Positions 48,807 to 60,459 of a stretch of 64,000 nucleotides of DNA are shown piece by piece. Source of the stretch: Platycnemis pennipes (lineage: Eukaryota > Arthropoda > Insecta > Odonata > Platycnemididae); contig OW121846.1 of the NCBI GenBank assembly GCA_933228895.1, forward strand, positions 6,417,915 through 6,481,914, written 5' to 3'. How positions within the stretch are numbered: the first letter of the stretch is position 1; each line of letters begins with the position of its first letter. Below the pieces are notes generated by a model. It was not told the origin of the DNA. It worked only from the letters and a program-made list of their open reading frames with translations, and ran no database searches. The position numbers and the translations under genes were made by a program.

Positions 48807-51800
48807 TAATCATCATCATCAAGGGTCAGCAGTCCTAGGATTGGTTTGACGCAGCCCTCCACTCGATTCTTCTACCGGCCAACCTCTTCATACCAACGTA
48901 GTTCCTCTCTTTCACGTCCTTTACGAACTGTTCTATGTAACCCGAGGCTTCGAGTTATACGAGGCCTGCCTTTTCCATTCTTCCTGTTCACTTTTCCTTG
49001 CACGATTGTCTTCATCAGGCCATCGTCTTAACATGTGGCCAATTAAGTTGTCCCGTCTTCTTTTTATAGTTTTCCGTAGACTTCTCTTTTCTCCCACTCT
49101 TCTTAGGACTTGTTCATTTGTCACTCGATCGATCCATTTTATCTTCATCATTCTTCGGTAGCACCATATTTCGAATGCTTCCACCCTTTTCTTCTCCGCT
49201 GCTGCCATCGTCCATTCTTCACTTCCGTAAAGAAACATGCTCCAGATGTACGTTTTGATGAATTGCTTCCTTACTTCTAAGCTTGTATTTCCAACTGTAA
49301 GTAGATTCTTCTTTTCATAGAATTCCCTCTTTGCCTGGGCTATTCTACTCACTATTTCTTTCTTGCTTCGTCCATCGTTGGATACTCTGCTTCCCAGGTA
49401 ACAGAATTCTTTCACCTCTTCCAGTTTCTGTTTTCCTAGTATAACGTTGGTTTTGGCCTCCTCTCTTTTGCTGCACACCAATATCTTAGTTTTCTTCTTA
49501 TTGATCTTCAGCTGGTAACTGGCCATTGTCATTTTCATGGTTTTTAGCGTCTTATTCAGCTCCTTCCCTGTATCTGCTATGAGAGCTATGCCATCAGTGA
49601 ATCGTAGCATACTGATTGTTTCTCCATAGATGTTCACTCCAGAACACTTCTCCTTGACTTCATTGATGGCTCTCTCAATGTAAACATTAAAAATTACGGA
49701 AGACAGTGCACTGCCTTGTCTCACTCCTTTCCTTATTCTTGCTTCTTCACAGCTGGATCCAAATTTTATAACTGCTACTTAGTTTTTATACAAACTGTGG
49801 ATAATTCTTCGATCATTGTACGACACTCCAATTCCTTTCAGAATTCCAAGCATTAAATTCCAATCCACGTTGTCAAAAGCCTTCTCTAAATCTACAAATG
49901 CAATGAAGGTCGGTTTGTTCTTCTCCATTCTCTTCTCTATAAGCAGCCCAAGGGCCAATATTGCTTCTCTTGTGCCCTTACGTTTCCTGAATACGAATTG
50001 ATCTTCATCCAGGATCTCCTCTGATTTTCGTTCTATTCTTCTGTAGATTATCCTTGTCAATATCTTCGATGCATGTGTCGTCAGACTTATAGTCCTAAAA
50101 TTTTCATATTTCTCCCCTCTCTTCTTTTTGGGAGTAGTAATTATGATGTTTCTCTCGAGGTCCTGTTGAGTACATGTCGCAGATGGCCTTGCAGAGATGG
50201 GCCAATGTCCTCTCTCCCGCATTCCTTATTAGTTCTGCGGGGATATCATCAATTCCAGGAGCCTTATTCATCCGAAGATCCCTTACTGTTGCGTCAAATT
50301 CCGATCTTAATATTGATGCTCCCATATCATCCTAATCGACTTTGCTTTCCTCTTCAACAACTTTCGTGGTGAGATTGTTTCCGTTGTATAACTCTTCCAG
50401 ATATTTTTTCCATCTCTTCACTTTGTCTTCATTTTCAATCAAAAGTTCTCCATTCTTGTCCCTTATAGCATTGTATCTTTGCGCTCCGCTCCTTAAAGTG
50501 GTTCCTCACTATCCTATTCAGCTTCCACCTTTCCAAGGGAAAGGTTGTTTTGCACATCTTTGCATAGATTGTTCATCCACATTTCTCTAGCTTTCCTGGC
50601 TTTGCGACTTACTTCGTTTCTTATTCTTTTGTAGCAAAGCTGCCCTTCTTCAGTTTTCGCACTCTTGTAATATCTTCTTTCTTCAATCAAGTCTAAGACT
50701 TCCTCCATGATCCATGGCTTCTTCTTCGCAACTTTTCGTCTTCCAAGAACTTCTTTTGCGGCTCCCTGTAGTCCACATTTAACGTTTTCCCAATGCTTTT
50801 CTACTGGTTTCTCAGTCAGGTCCTCTGCTATGTTGTTTTCTACTGCTTTCTGAAATTCTAGCTGATGTTGAGTCTCCTTTAGTTTTTCTACTTGCCAAAT
50901 GTTCTTTACTGTTTTCTTCAATCTCTTGAATTTTAGATGGTATTTTATCATCACTAAATTATGGTCGCTGTCGATGTCTGCCCCTGGGTAGCTTTTGCAG
51001 TCCTTTACCTGATTCCTGAACCTCTGCTTCACTAAAATGTTGTCTATTTGAAATCTTTCTCTGTCTCCTGGCATCTTCCACGTGTATTTTCTTCGGTTGT
51101 GATTTTTATACAATGTGTTAGTAACCACTAACTTAAGTTGTGTGCAGAACTCAAGCAGTCTTTCTCCTCTTTCGTTTCGGTATTCCAATCCATGTTTTCC
51201 AGTTATTCTTCCATCTTGACCTTCTCCAACGACAGCGTTCCAGTCTCCTAAAATAATTAGGTTTTCTTCCCCTCTTACCTATTTTATTTTACTTCTGTGA
51301 TATCTTCCGTAGACGTCTTCCACTTCTTCATCTTCGTAGTCCGACGTAGGCATGTAAACTTACACCACAATGGTATCTGTAGGCTTAGTTTCTATTTTAA
51401 CCATTATAATCCTTTCACTGTACTTCAGGAAGCTCTTCACCTGCAGTCCTGCCCTTTTCCTGAGCATTATGTCTACTCCAGCGTTACCATTCAGTGATCC
51501 GGTGTGAATAATTCTATGACTTCCACTCCAAAAGTCTCCTTCTTCGGGCCATCTCATTTCACTGATTCCTTATACATCGAGGTCCATTCTCCGCATTTCC
51601 ACATTCAGGTTCTCCAGTCTTCCGCAGGTCGGAAGTGATCGCACGTTCCACGTTCCTACCCTAAAATTACTATCACACTTGACTGATGTACTCTCTTAGG
51701 TAGTCCCCGCCAGGAGATCCGAATGGGGGACTATTTTACCTCCGGAATATTTTACTCGAGAAGGTGCCATCACGTCTGATAATAAAGGAAAGAGTGGAGT

Positions 51801-52223
51801 AGCTGCCACTCCTCGGGATAGTAATGTGGTGGTTTCCCCTTGCCTTCCACATCGCAGTACTACACCCGTTAAAGTAAATGTTACCACGCCTGTAATGAAA
51901 TGAGTGTCGCTGTACCGACCACTGTGGTCTCCACCTTCACTCATGTGAAGAAGACCTGCTGCCCTCTCCTCTGGGTGATGGGAAGCGTAATTGTTGGCGG
52001 CCTCCGTCGCCAAGTCACGGCATCTTCACAGGTTCTATGTTATTTAAAGGCCTACCTTACCCAGGGATAGACCAATACCCCCTCGGAATGCCGTCGCCTT
52101 TTGCCCACAACTGCTTATTCGACGAGTAAACTCGCCTATCTCGCAGCTAACCTCTATATCTAGAGGTCGACCCACCATCCGCAACCCGGTGGACGCACTC
52201 GGTGGCTTTAAGCTCAGCCGCGA
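48807..52223 (-). mobile_element. Nearly full-length RTE-like LINE with target-site duplication
   Basis: Flanked by an exact 12-bp repeat GAGGTTATAGTA (48795-48806 and 52224-52235). On the minus strand it has a ~500-bp leader, an apurinic-type endonuclease (GVDIMLRKRAGLQVKSFLKY near 51460; SDHNLVMIKYH near 50955, the catalytic SDH motif) and a reverse transcriptase. The RT includes MNKAPGIDDIPAELI near 50260, DEDQFVFRKRKGTREAILAL and FVDLEKAFDNVDW at 50222-49779, and the palm at ~49600. The C-terminal part reads TYIWSMFLYGSEEWTM and RRMMKIKWIDRVTNEQVLRR. The 3' tail is GATGATGATGATT. Damage: the palm reads LRFTDGIALI where FADD is expected, there is an in-frame stop near 49777, a frameshift near 50150 and stops near 50513. 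Clade assignment is from motif style only. Confidence 0.88.
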
Positions 52224-52590
52224 GAGGTTATAGTAATGCACCTGATTTTACAAGATTCTATCATTCTTGTCAGTAATACGCGGTTTCAGGTATCACCGTC
52301 TTAAAAAACCACGTTGCGAGTAAAGAACGACATAATCTAAGATATTTCGCTCATCATTTCCTCACGATAAATGTAACCTTTTCCTCACTATTAGTCGTGA
52401 AGTCATCTGCATTTTATGCGTTCATCGTTACCTTGTTGTACATACATGATTTGCGAGCCCTACATCCCCTTTATTACAAGGTCTCTGGGAGTTGCGTTTT
52501 GAAAAGCATATTTTTCTCTTAAATAATTCCTGGCCTCTAATGATTCTACATCCGCTACAGATGCTGACTTATAACACTTGGAAAATAACG

Positions 52591-52712
52591 CTCAGCTCAT
52601 AAGCAAAGAAAATAAGCCAGAACAAAGAAAAGTAATTTTTCGTTCCCAAAAACTCAGCTCATAAGCAAAGAAAATAAGCCAGAATAAAGAAAATAAAATT
52701 TTCATCCCAAAA
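52591..52712 (+). repeat. Tandem duplication, 62-bp unit
   Basis: CTCAGCTCATAAGCAAAGAA and what follows recur at 52591 and 52653 with a few substitutions. Confidence 0.8.
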
Positions 52713-53359
52713 ATGCAACCAACATTATTTTTACATTCTACGTTTAAACACGTTACATTTAAGCATTATACGAAAATTTGTTCTCTACTCATGATACACG
52801 AGCGTGTCTGCCGATGATGCTGCACTTATCTTTTTTGTCATAAACATTTTTGTTTTCAAGGCCTTACACGCTGTTTGTTTAGAGCCTAATTAGTCCAGAT
52901 TCAGTTTTTCTTTCTTCCGAGAGAAGGCGCCTGGAGAAAATACGGTTGATTGTTCCATTTTCTGGGGCCCCATCAGTGGCGCACAAAATGTTATTCTATA
53001 GTTTTACTTTCCAAGTTTTTGTTGATGCTGTTTCAATTAATTCCATGTGCACCCTAAGATCCGTATTATGATATGAAATATCGAAACAATTCATTGAACA
53101 ACAAACTTCTAATTTGAACAAGGCGATTTCATCAATCGCCCTACCAAAAACTATGAAGTATTTTTCTGAACAATGAAAAATCATGGGATTATTTCCCGAA
53201 ATACAGGGTTACTGAGGATTCACAGAATTTATAGATAAATTATACCTTAGGTGTTGAGATTAAGGATCGAAACTAGGTATATCCCATTAAGTAGGTATTT
53301 GTTTCACATAGAGTGATTTAATAAGGCACGACGATTTCAAGGTAACTAGTCTCACGCTA

Positions 53360-53690
53360 TGCAAGGGTCTACTCTTAGGAAGTCTTCCTTTTCAATTGTT
53401 CCCGTTCACTTGTCCTTCTCCGATTGTCTTCAACAGGCCATCACATCTCAACAGATGGCCGATCAAGTTGTCTGTCCCGTCTTCTTCTCATGCATCAACA
53501 ACACTCAAAACGTCAACAACTCCTGCACAGCAGGTTTTCTCTTCTATCACTCGTAAGTTTCAGATGAAGTGTTTCTTTACTTTCAATCTCGTATATCCAT
53601 TCGCAAGTAGGCTTTTCATTTGGTGGCATGATCTCCAAGCCAGGGATATTCTACCGATTGATTCCTTCCTGCCTCGTTAATCGCTAGTTA
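53360..53690 (-). mobile_element. RTE-like LINE 3' fragment, decayed
   Basis: Matches 48985-49380 of the full copy at intervals: cccgttcact, cgattgtcttca.caggccatc, agttgtc.gtcccgtcttctt, ctttcaatctcgtatatcc and gcaagtagg.tt. Confidence 0.6.
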
Positions 53691-54453
53691 TCTGACATCA
53701 TAGATAGCCATGACTTCACCTCCGCAAGCATTTCTTTACCAAGTTTAACATTATTCTTGGTTCTTTTGCTCTATATTTCTGTATCTAAGTATTATCCAGC
53801 GTGCCGCAAGGAGAGTGTATGGAAGATCACCAAACATGCACGCTTACAGGTAACTAAGTGCCACACAATGCTACTAATTCATGGCTAAATGTTAGACAAC
53901 ACAATAAATACAATAAATCTTACTTGTAGCAGTGGGCTATCCAACCAAGGAAAATAAAAAAATATTATAAATGCTGGCACACTAGGTTAACGCTATAAAT
54001 TTTCTTCATACAAATGCGGGATTGATGGCCAAGTCAGATGCAATGCATCAGAAGTGTAAATACTTTATATTTCAATTTTTCTTTTGATAATACATACGTT
54101 AACAGTGGCCCAAAATCACCGCAACACTTCGATGGTGGGAGGAGGAGTACAGCTTCTGTACCTTTCTTAGCTATTAGGAAGTTATGCTTTAAAGCTCGCC
54201 CTAGATGGGGGCCAGTGAACCCAGATCGGAACTCCACCTCACTCATTCTAACGAGTCTATCTATGTACAGCGACGGCTGATTAAACATATATGATTTGTT
54301 GTACAGATATGCATGCCTTCTTTACGTGGTGTGTGCTTTGGGTTTACTTCCGATATCACGGCCGTGATTTACAAAAAAACATTATAAACTTTTAACACGG
54401 AGATCTTATTCTGAGAGCATCTTGTTCCATCTACTAAACTTGAAATCGTATAT

Positions 54454-54646
54454 GAAATAATGTGAGCTCCTAATTTGGCTTAATTGAAAATGTCCAAAGA
54501 CTAGAATTTCCAAATGCCAAATTAATTATGGAAAACGACATCCCCGAAACCGGTTTTTCGCTTGTCTAGGCAATCGAATATCCGGTTTCGGAGATATCGT
54601 GTTCCATAATTAATTTGGCATTTGGATATTATAGTCTTCGGACATT
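54454..54646. mobile_element. Fold-back (MITE-like) element with target-site duplication
   Basis: Flanked by an exact 13-bp repeat TGAAATCGTATAT (54441-54453 and 54647-54659). After a ~34-bp unique left end come two ~65-bp inverted arms (AAATGTCCAAAGACTAGAAT onward against ...AGTCTTCGGACATT) around a ~25-bp centre. Arms differ at several sites. No coding capacity. Confidence 0.7.
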
Positions 54647-55029
54647 TGAAATCGTATATTACATTCTAATCCACTTCGAGAGATTTTTCGAGGACAAATT
54701 GGAAGATTTGCAGGAGTAGTTAGATAGAAACACAACCTGAATCAAGAATCAACCTACTCGCTGGAATTCTACATACTACATGCTGGATTGAAAACTGGAG
54801 CAGCAAAATCTCTTGTCACGTATGCTATAGATAATAAATTCCTTCTCTGAGCCCTTATAAATCGTCTCTTGTTGAAAAAATAGTTTTCCGTTTAAAAATA
54901 TTCGATGAATTTATTGTGGAAGCCAGTAAACGGGAAGAACTATAAGTTTCAATGAAGATAAGATTTAAAGCATATCTAGCGATGTTTATGATCTAGTGCA
55001 GTGATATAGTCTATATGCTTTTCACTTTT

Positions 55030-56975
55030 ATTAGATCCAAGATTCAAAGTTAAAGTTAAAAAAAGGATATGTTAGAGAAAATAAAAAGATGGGCAATGCA
55101 ACTTTGAAAATCCAAAAGTCTTCGTACGTAAAGGAAGTGCAAGGCCATAAGTCTGCCGTCCATTCACTTAAAAATGATGAGGGCGAAATATCCACAAACA
55201 CTCTTGACAAAGTTAAGTTGCTAAATTCCTTCTTTCAAACCGTTTTCAACCCTTCTTCCGGGGATTCAACTGTCGTGACCTCTTTCAGCGGCTGACGAGC
55301 GCCTAAGCCCTAACAAATCTGGCCCTGATCAAATTCTCTCCCGCGTATTTAGAGAGTAAGCGTACGAAATTTCTATCTACCTTGAAATAGTGTTCAATAA
55401 ATCCCTGACCGAACACGTCGTACCGATGGACTGGAAAGCAGCCGATGTAACACCCATTTTTTAAAGTGGTGATAGGCAGCAGCCATGTAACACCGACCTA
55501 TATCCCTCACATCCATTTCATGCAAGATCCTGGAACATATAATTGTCAGTTCAGTCATGGGACACATAGATAGCCAGAATTGATTGTCCAATGATCAGCA
55601 TGGCTTCCGGAAGAGCAGATCGTGTGAAACTCAACTTTCTCTCTTCTCCCACGATATTTTAGTTTCTGGCCAAAATAATATCCCAGTGGATACTATATTC
55701 CTCGATTTCAAGAAAGCTTTTAACAAGGTGTCTCATAGCAAACTTATCTTGAAATTAAAATCTTATGGGTTAGACAGTAACATTATATCATGGATTAATG
55801 ATTTTCTGCATGATCGGGTACAAAGGGTTGTTTTGGACGGTGTTACCTCACCGGCAATTAAAGTCACTTGGGGTGTCCCACAAGGTAGTGTGATAGGTCC
55901 ACTCCTGTTCCTTCTGCTCATAAATGATATCAGTAAGGTGGTAAAAAGTAAGCTTCGTCTACTTGCCGATGACGCAGTAGTGTACAGGGAAATTATATTC
56001 CCAAACGATAAAGAATATTTAAATGATGACCTACAAGCAAGTGAAAATTGGTGTGATACATTGCAGTTATAATTAAATTTAAAAAAATGTCTAGTAATGA
56101 ATTTTTGGAAAAAGAATAGCTCTCCTCCAAGCACTTTAAAAAATAAGCAATAATGAATTAACTAACGTGGAATCCATTAAATATCTTGGAATAAGACTGA
56201 TATATGATCTTTCCTGGGGTAAACACATACGTGAAATAATGGATCAAGAGAATCTTAAACCATGGGATTCATCAAAAGAGTTCTGGGTAAATTTGACGAT
56301 CATGTACGAGAAATCAGCTACTTTTCCCTTGTTAGACCTCATTTGGAATATGCTGCCAGTGTATGGGATCCCTACGAAATCGGACTAAATAATGAACTTG
56401 AACGTGTGCAGCGGGGAAATCGGAAATATTTGTAAAGGGACCATACGATAACCTTATTAACGTAACCAGTCTATTAAATGGATTTAACTGGGAATCATTG
56501 TCAGATCGCAGGTTGAAATTAAGACTTAAACTCTTAAACAAATTCCAAGACCATATTTTCGGTGATGATGCTAAAAATATTTTTCAAACCCCAACTTACT
56601 ATGGTAGACTGGACCATAATCATAAAATTAGAGAAAGAGATTGCCGAACTGACATATTCAAAATGTCCTTTTTTCCTCGTACAATTAGGGATATGAGTAA
56701 CGGTAAATATATCCAATACTAGTGTAGCAATGAATAACATTGGTAGCTGCATGTTGGTATAAGAACTTGAAGCTAACCCAACTAACAACATGTTTTTGCC
56801 TGTTTACTTTGCTATTTTTATCTTTTTTTAAATACTGAAGTTAAGAAGAGTTTATAAATACATATTGTGTTTTATGCATGATATGAAGTGCTTGTTTTGT
56901 CAGAATTCACCCCCTGCCACACCACTTTATGGTGGCTCGCAGGGTATATGTAAATGTAAATGTAGATGCAACATC
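55030..56975 (+). mobile_element. CR1/Jockey-like LINE, copy 1 (5'-truncated)
   Basis: 55089-55295 encodes the region before the reverse transcriptase. NKSGPDQI near 55315 is the first RT motif. The open frame 55584-56072 holds QHGFRKSRSCETQLSLFSHD, FLDFKKAFNKVSHSKL, GVPQGSVIGPLLF and LLADDAVVY, with the catalytic Asp pair intact. RT C-terminal pieces follow in shifting frames (YFSLVRPHLEYAASVWDPY, then RLKLRLKLLNKFQDHIFGDD and DIFKMSFFPRTIRDMSN). The 3' end is the 'ccctgccacacc...ggtggctcgcagggta' block with a TGTAAATGTAAATGTAGATG tail, shared with fragments at 3.5, 35.3 and 37.2 kb. Frameshifts and stops make it inactive; the 5' endonuclease part is absent. Confidence 0.88.
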
Positions 56976-56997
56976 TAGTTCCTTGAGCCTCCGTAAA

Positions 56998-57102
56998 ATT
57001 GCCATGCGAATTAGGGATCCTGGGTAGCGTGGTGGTGGCCCGGAAAGCCAAAGGTTCGTGGTTCGATTCCCGGTCCAGGTGAAGTTTTTCGCATGGCAAT
57101 CA
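56998..57102 (+). repeat. Short tRNA-derived SINE-like element
   Basis: Contains an A-box-like TAGCGTGGTGG and a B box GGTTCGATTCC, with CCTGG/CCAGG pairing like an acceptor stem. Outside it, ATTGCCATGCGAA (56998 on) and its complement TTCGCATGGCAAT form a 13-bp inverted pair. It begins ~25 bp after the LINE tail. Confidence 0.55.
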
Positions 57103-57109
57103 ATGTGAA

Positions 57110-58985
57110 TTTCACCGCCGTTCACGCGGCAGGCTTTGAATATCCTGATGAGAATATTTAAATAATACCTACCAATTGATTTGATGAATTAGCTAGTGTT
57201 AAGCGAAAGAATGAATTAGAGCACGTCTTCCAAAGGAAAGAAAAAAATAAACAAACGAATGCCACTAGCAAGATTATGAAAATATTTAAATTTACCCCTA
57301 TACCAAGACAACAAAAATTTCAATGGAGGGAGAAAAACTTAGAGCAAATAAATTAATTTAAACCAAGGAACTAACTATATGTTGTTTAAAACGTTAGACC
57401 AGATATCAAGAAACTCATTGACTCGGAACGGTTATTGAATTAATCACAATATGGAAGATGAAAAAGTTTGAGTTTTCCATTCCAGTGTAGCACAAAGTAC
57501 TCATTTCGACACACATCTAGTTAAACCTAGTCCTCAATTGGCAGACTCCACCTCATGTTAGTCCACTGACATCCCCTTTGGATTCATTATGTTCGGTTTC
57601 TATCCGGAAAAAAACGTTTACAATTTCCCCCATGGAATTTAATTTTCACAGCTCTATATTTTTGGTGAAGCGATACATGAGAAAAAGTATGAAAATTTTC
57701 CTTTCAGTAATATATATTTATAAGCATCCAAATGTATTTTTTAAATTTCCATTTTTCAATTGAAATGTGCCTACTACGAAAATAGTCATTCCAAAGTCTT
57801 TAAGTCTTGGGATTTAAGTTCTTAGATATATAGATCATTTTTCGGTGGAGTTCCTCCAAGGAGGCCCTGAGGCACTCAGACCTATTGGCCCGTTGTGCCA
57901 ACCACCCTTCTAAGGAAATCACCCGTAAAGGCCGATCGCCTTGCTAAAAGCCAACAGTTTAAGTTCTTAAGTTAAGTTTGTTATTTATAAAATTGGATGA
58001 GCGCGAACTGGCCGCGAGAACCTTAACCCGCTGAAATTGCACAAGAGCACAAGTTCCACAGAGAAAACAATCATTCGACTAAATCCCGTTCACGGCAAAC
58101 GATTTTTTCTCTGTGGAATTTCTGCTGTTGTAGTTAAGTTCAACAAATGAAGATTTTAATATTTTGATTGAGAATGAAGACACTATTTATGACGCGAACA
58201 GGATAGGCATGCGCTTGTGACTCTCGGTGCATGAATCGGTATCATGGATGAAGTTCTTCGTCAAGGATGACTTCAGAACCCAACGGGTCTCCCTACAACA
58301 CCTCAAAGGGGAAGTCTCTAAGCTCTTCACTCGTATTAAGCCCATTAACCTTCTACATTTTAATATTCTAATGATGTTTTTTTATTCATTGAAAATGCAA
58401 TAGCAATAAAGTAGCTTTAGTTTTACTCATCAAGCTCCATGAAAATTTACTCCTTAGCTAGGCATAACAGTCCCTAACAGAGCCTCCCAAAAAAATTGTT
58501 GACGCACGCCTCAATACTATTGTATGTTTATTAAATAGTATGTATTATTGTTTTAGGTATACCATCGGCAGAGTAGAGGCATATTCATGGAAAATAAGTA
58601 CCTAAATTAGCAATGACTAATGGTATAAAAACGTATTACACTCATTAGAAGAGCTTGTAACGTTGTGGTTTTTCTGTGCATATTTATTTGTGTACTTTGC
58701 ACGCCTTGTGAATACAAAACTACCACTAAAGTAGCCTAAAACACCTAAACGCACACAACAGTGGCAATCATGTATTATAATTTAGGGTTCATCTAGTTGA
58801 TTCATTTAATCATAATCGTCGGCGGATAGGTCGACGGGAAGAATGCAGAGGGAGGCATCCTTTGAGATATGTAGAAACAAGTGATGAAAGATATGAATGG
58901 GAAGAAATGCGTGAAGATGAATATGTTAGATGATAGGAGAGTAGAGCTTGAGAAGGAGTTTCGCCACCAGGGCAGCGGAGCACTG
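57110..58985. other. No gene recognised
   Basis: AT-rich intergenic sequence. One short inverted repeat (ttccacagagaaaa near 58055 with its complement near 58105). A GC-richer patch at 57845-57950 is unidentified. Open frames at 57578 and 58802 have no recognised motif. Confidence 0.4.
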
Positions 58986-58989
58986 GATG

Positions 58990-59346
58990 AGTCATCGCTA
59001 CAGGAAGGAATATTCACAATTAGCAAAACACTTCGTCAACTCGGTCCACAACAGTGACTTCATCTCCACTGCATCCTACGTGTGGAGAGCAAGGGATTGG
59101 ACGCCCTGGAAGAAATAGAAATTTAATGCCATTTTCACTCAAAGCTGGTTAATGACCGTTTGCATCCTTCTCGTTCCCCTCTCCCTTCTTCCGCACCCAC
59201 AGTGACGCCTACTCAAGCACCCAGCCCAAACACGCCTAACCAACTCCCCTCACCACCTCCTCTCCACCTGAACGTCTCCCCACCCCCTACACCCTTTCAT
59301 CACCTCCCACTCCTCGTTACCTGGCTACATATAGAGTATTGTCCTA
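58990..59346 (+). mobile_element. Penelope-like element 3' fragment
   Basis: Near 59095, GLDALEEIEI resembles the end of the GIY-YIG endonuclease (LDSLEQLEIL in the 42.3-kb copy). It is followed by a C-rich untranslated region (59160-59330) and ctacatatagagtattgt. It stops exactly where the LINE copy at 59347 begins; no hammerhead is reached. Confidence 0.45.
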
Positions 59347-60453
59347 TTCTTAACATCTACATAATACCCTGCAAGCCACCATAAAGGTGTGCGGCAGGAG
59401 GTGATCTCACACCAAACATGCACTACAATTCACGCATAAAATTTGTGATTAAAAATTATAATAGCAAAGCATACAAGCAAAAACATGCTGTTAGTTGGGT
59501 TAGCTTTAAGTCCTTATAAAAACATGCAGCTACCAATGTTATCTATTGCTACACTCTTACTGGATACATTTACCGTTATTCATATCCCTAATAGTACGAG
59601 GAAAAAAGGACATTTTGAATCTGTCAGTTCGGCAGTTAAAATCCCTGACCGAACACATCGTACCAATGGACTGGAAAGCAACCGATGTAACACCCATTTT
59701 TAAAAGTGGTGATAGGGAGCAGCCATCTAATTACAGACCTATATCCCTCACATCCATTTCATGAAAGGTCCTAGAACATATAATTGTCAGTTCAATCATG
59801 GGACACCTAGATAGCCAGAATTTATTGTCCAATGTTCCGCATGGCTTCCGAAAGAGCAGATCGTGTGAAACTGAACTTGCTCTCTTCTCCCACGATATTT
59901 TAGTTTCTGGCGAAAATAATATTGCGGTGGATGCTATATTTCTCGACTTCAAGAAAGCTTTTGACAAGGTGTCTCATAGCAAACTTATCTTGAAATTAAA
60001 ATCTTATGGGTTAGACAGTAACATTATATCATGGATTAATGATTTTCTGCATGATCGGGTGCAAAGGGTCGTTTTGGACGGTGTTACCTCACCGGCAATT
60101 AAAGTCACTTCGGGTGTCCCACAAGGTAGTGTGATAGGTCCACTCCTGTTCCTTCAGCTCATAAATGATATCAGTAAGGTGGTAAAAAGTAAGCTTCGTC
60201 TACTTGCTGATGACGCAGTAGTGTACAGGGAAATTATATGCCCAAACGATAAAGAATATTTAAATGATGACCTACAAGCAAGTGAAAATTGGTGTGATAC
60301 ATTGCAGTTATAATTAAATTTAAAAAAATGTCTAGTAATGAATTTTTGGAAAAAGAATAGCTCTCCTCCAAGCACTTACAAAATAAGCAATAATGAATTA
60401 ACTAACGTGGAATCCATTAAATATCTTGGAATAAGACTGACAAATCATCTTTA
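59347..60453 (-). mobile_element. CR1/Jockey-like LINE, copy 2, twin-primed
   Basis: Two pieces of the 55-57 kb LINE in opposite orientations. 59347-59632 is the reverse complement of the 3' end of copy 1 (about 56640-56945). 59637-60453 is a direct copy of about 55400-56210, including an intact RT stretch (FLDFKKAFDKVSHSKL, SGVPQGSVIGPLLF, LLADDAVVY). Read on the minus strand this is an inverted 5' segment followed by a forward 3' segment, with ~430 bp of element missing between them. That is the product expected from twin priming during target-primed reverse transcription. I could not identify target duplications. Confidence 0.85.
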
Positions 60454-60459
60454 AAGTCA

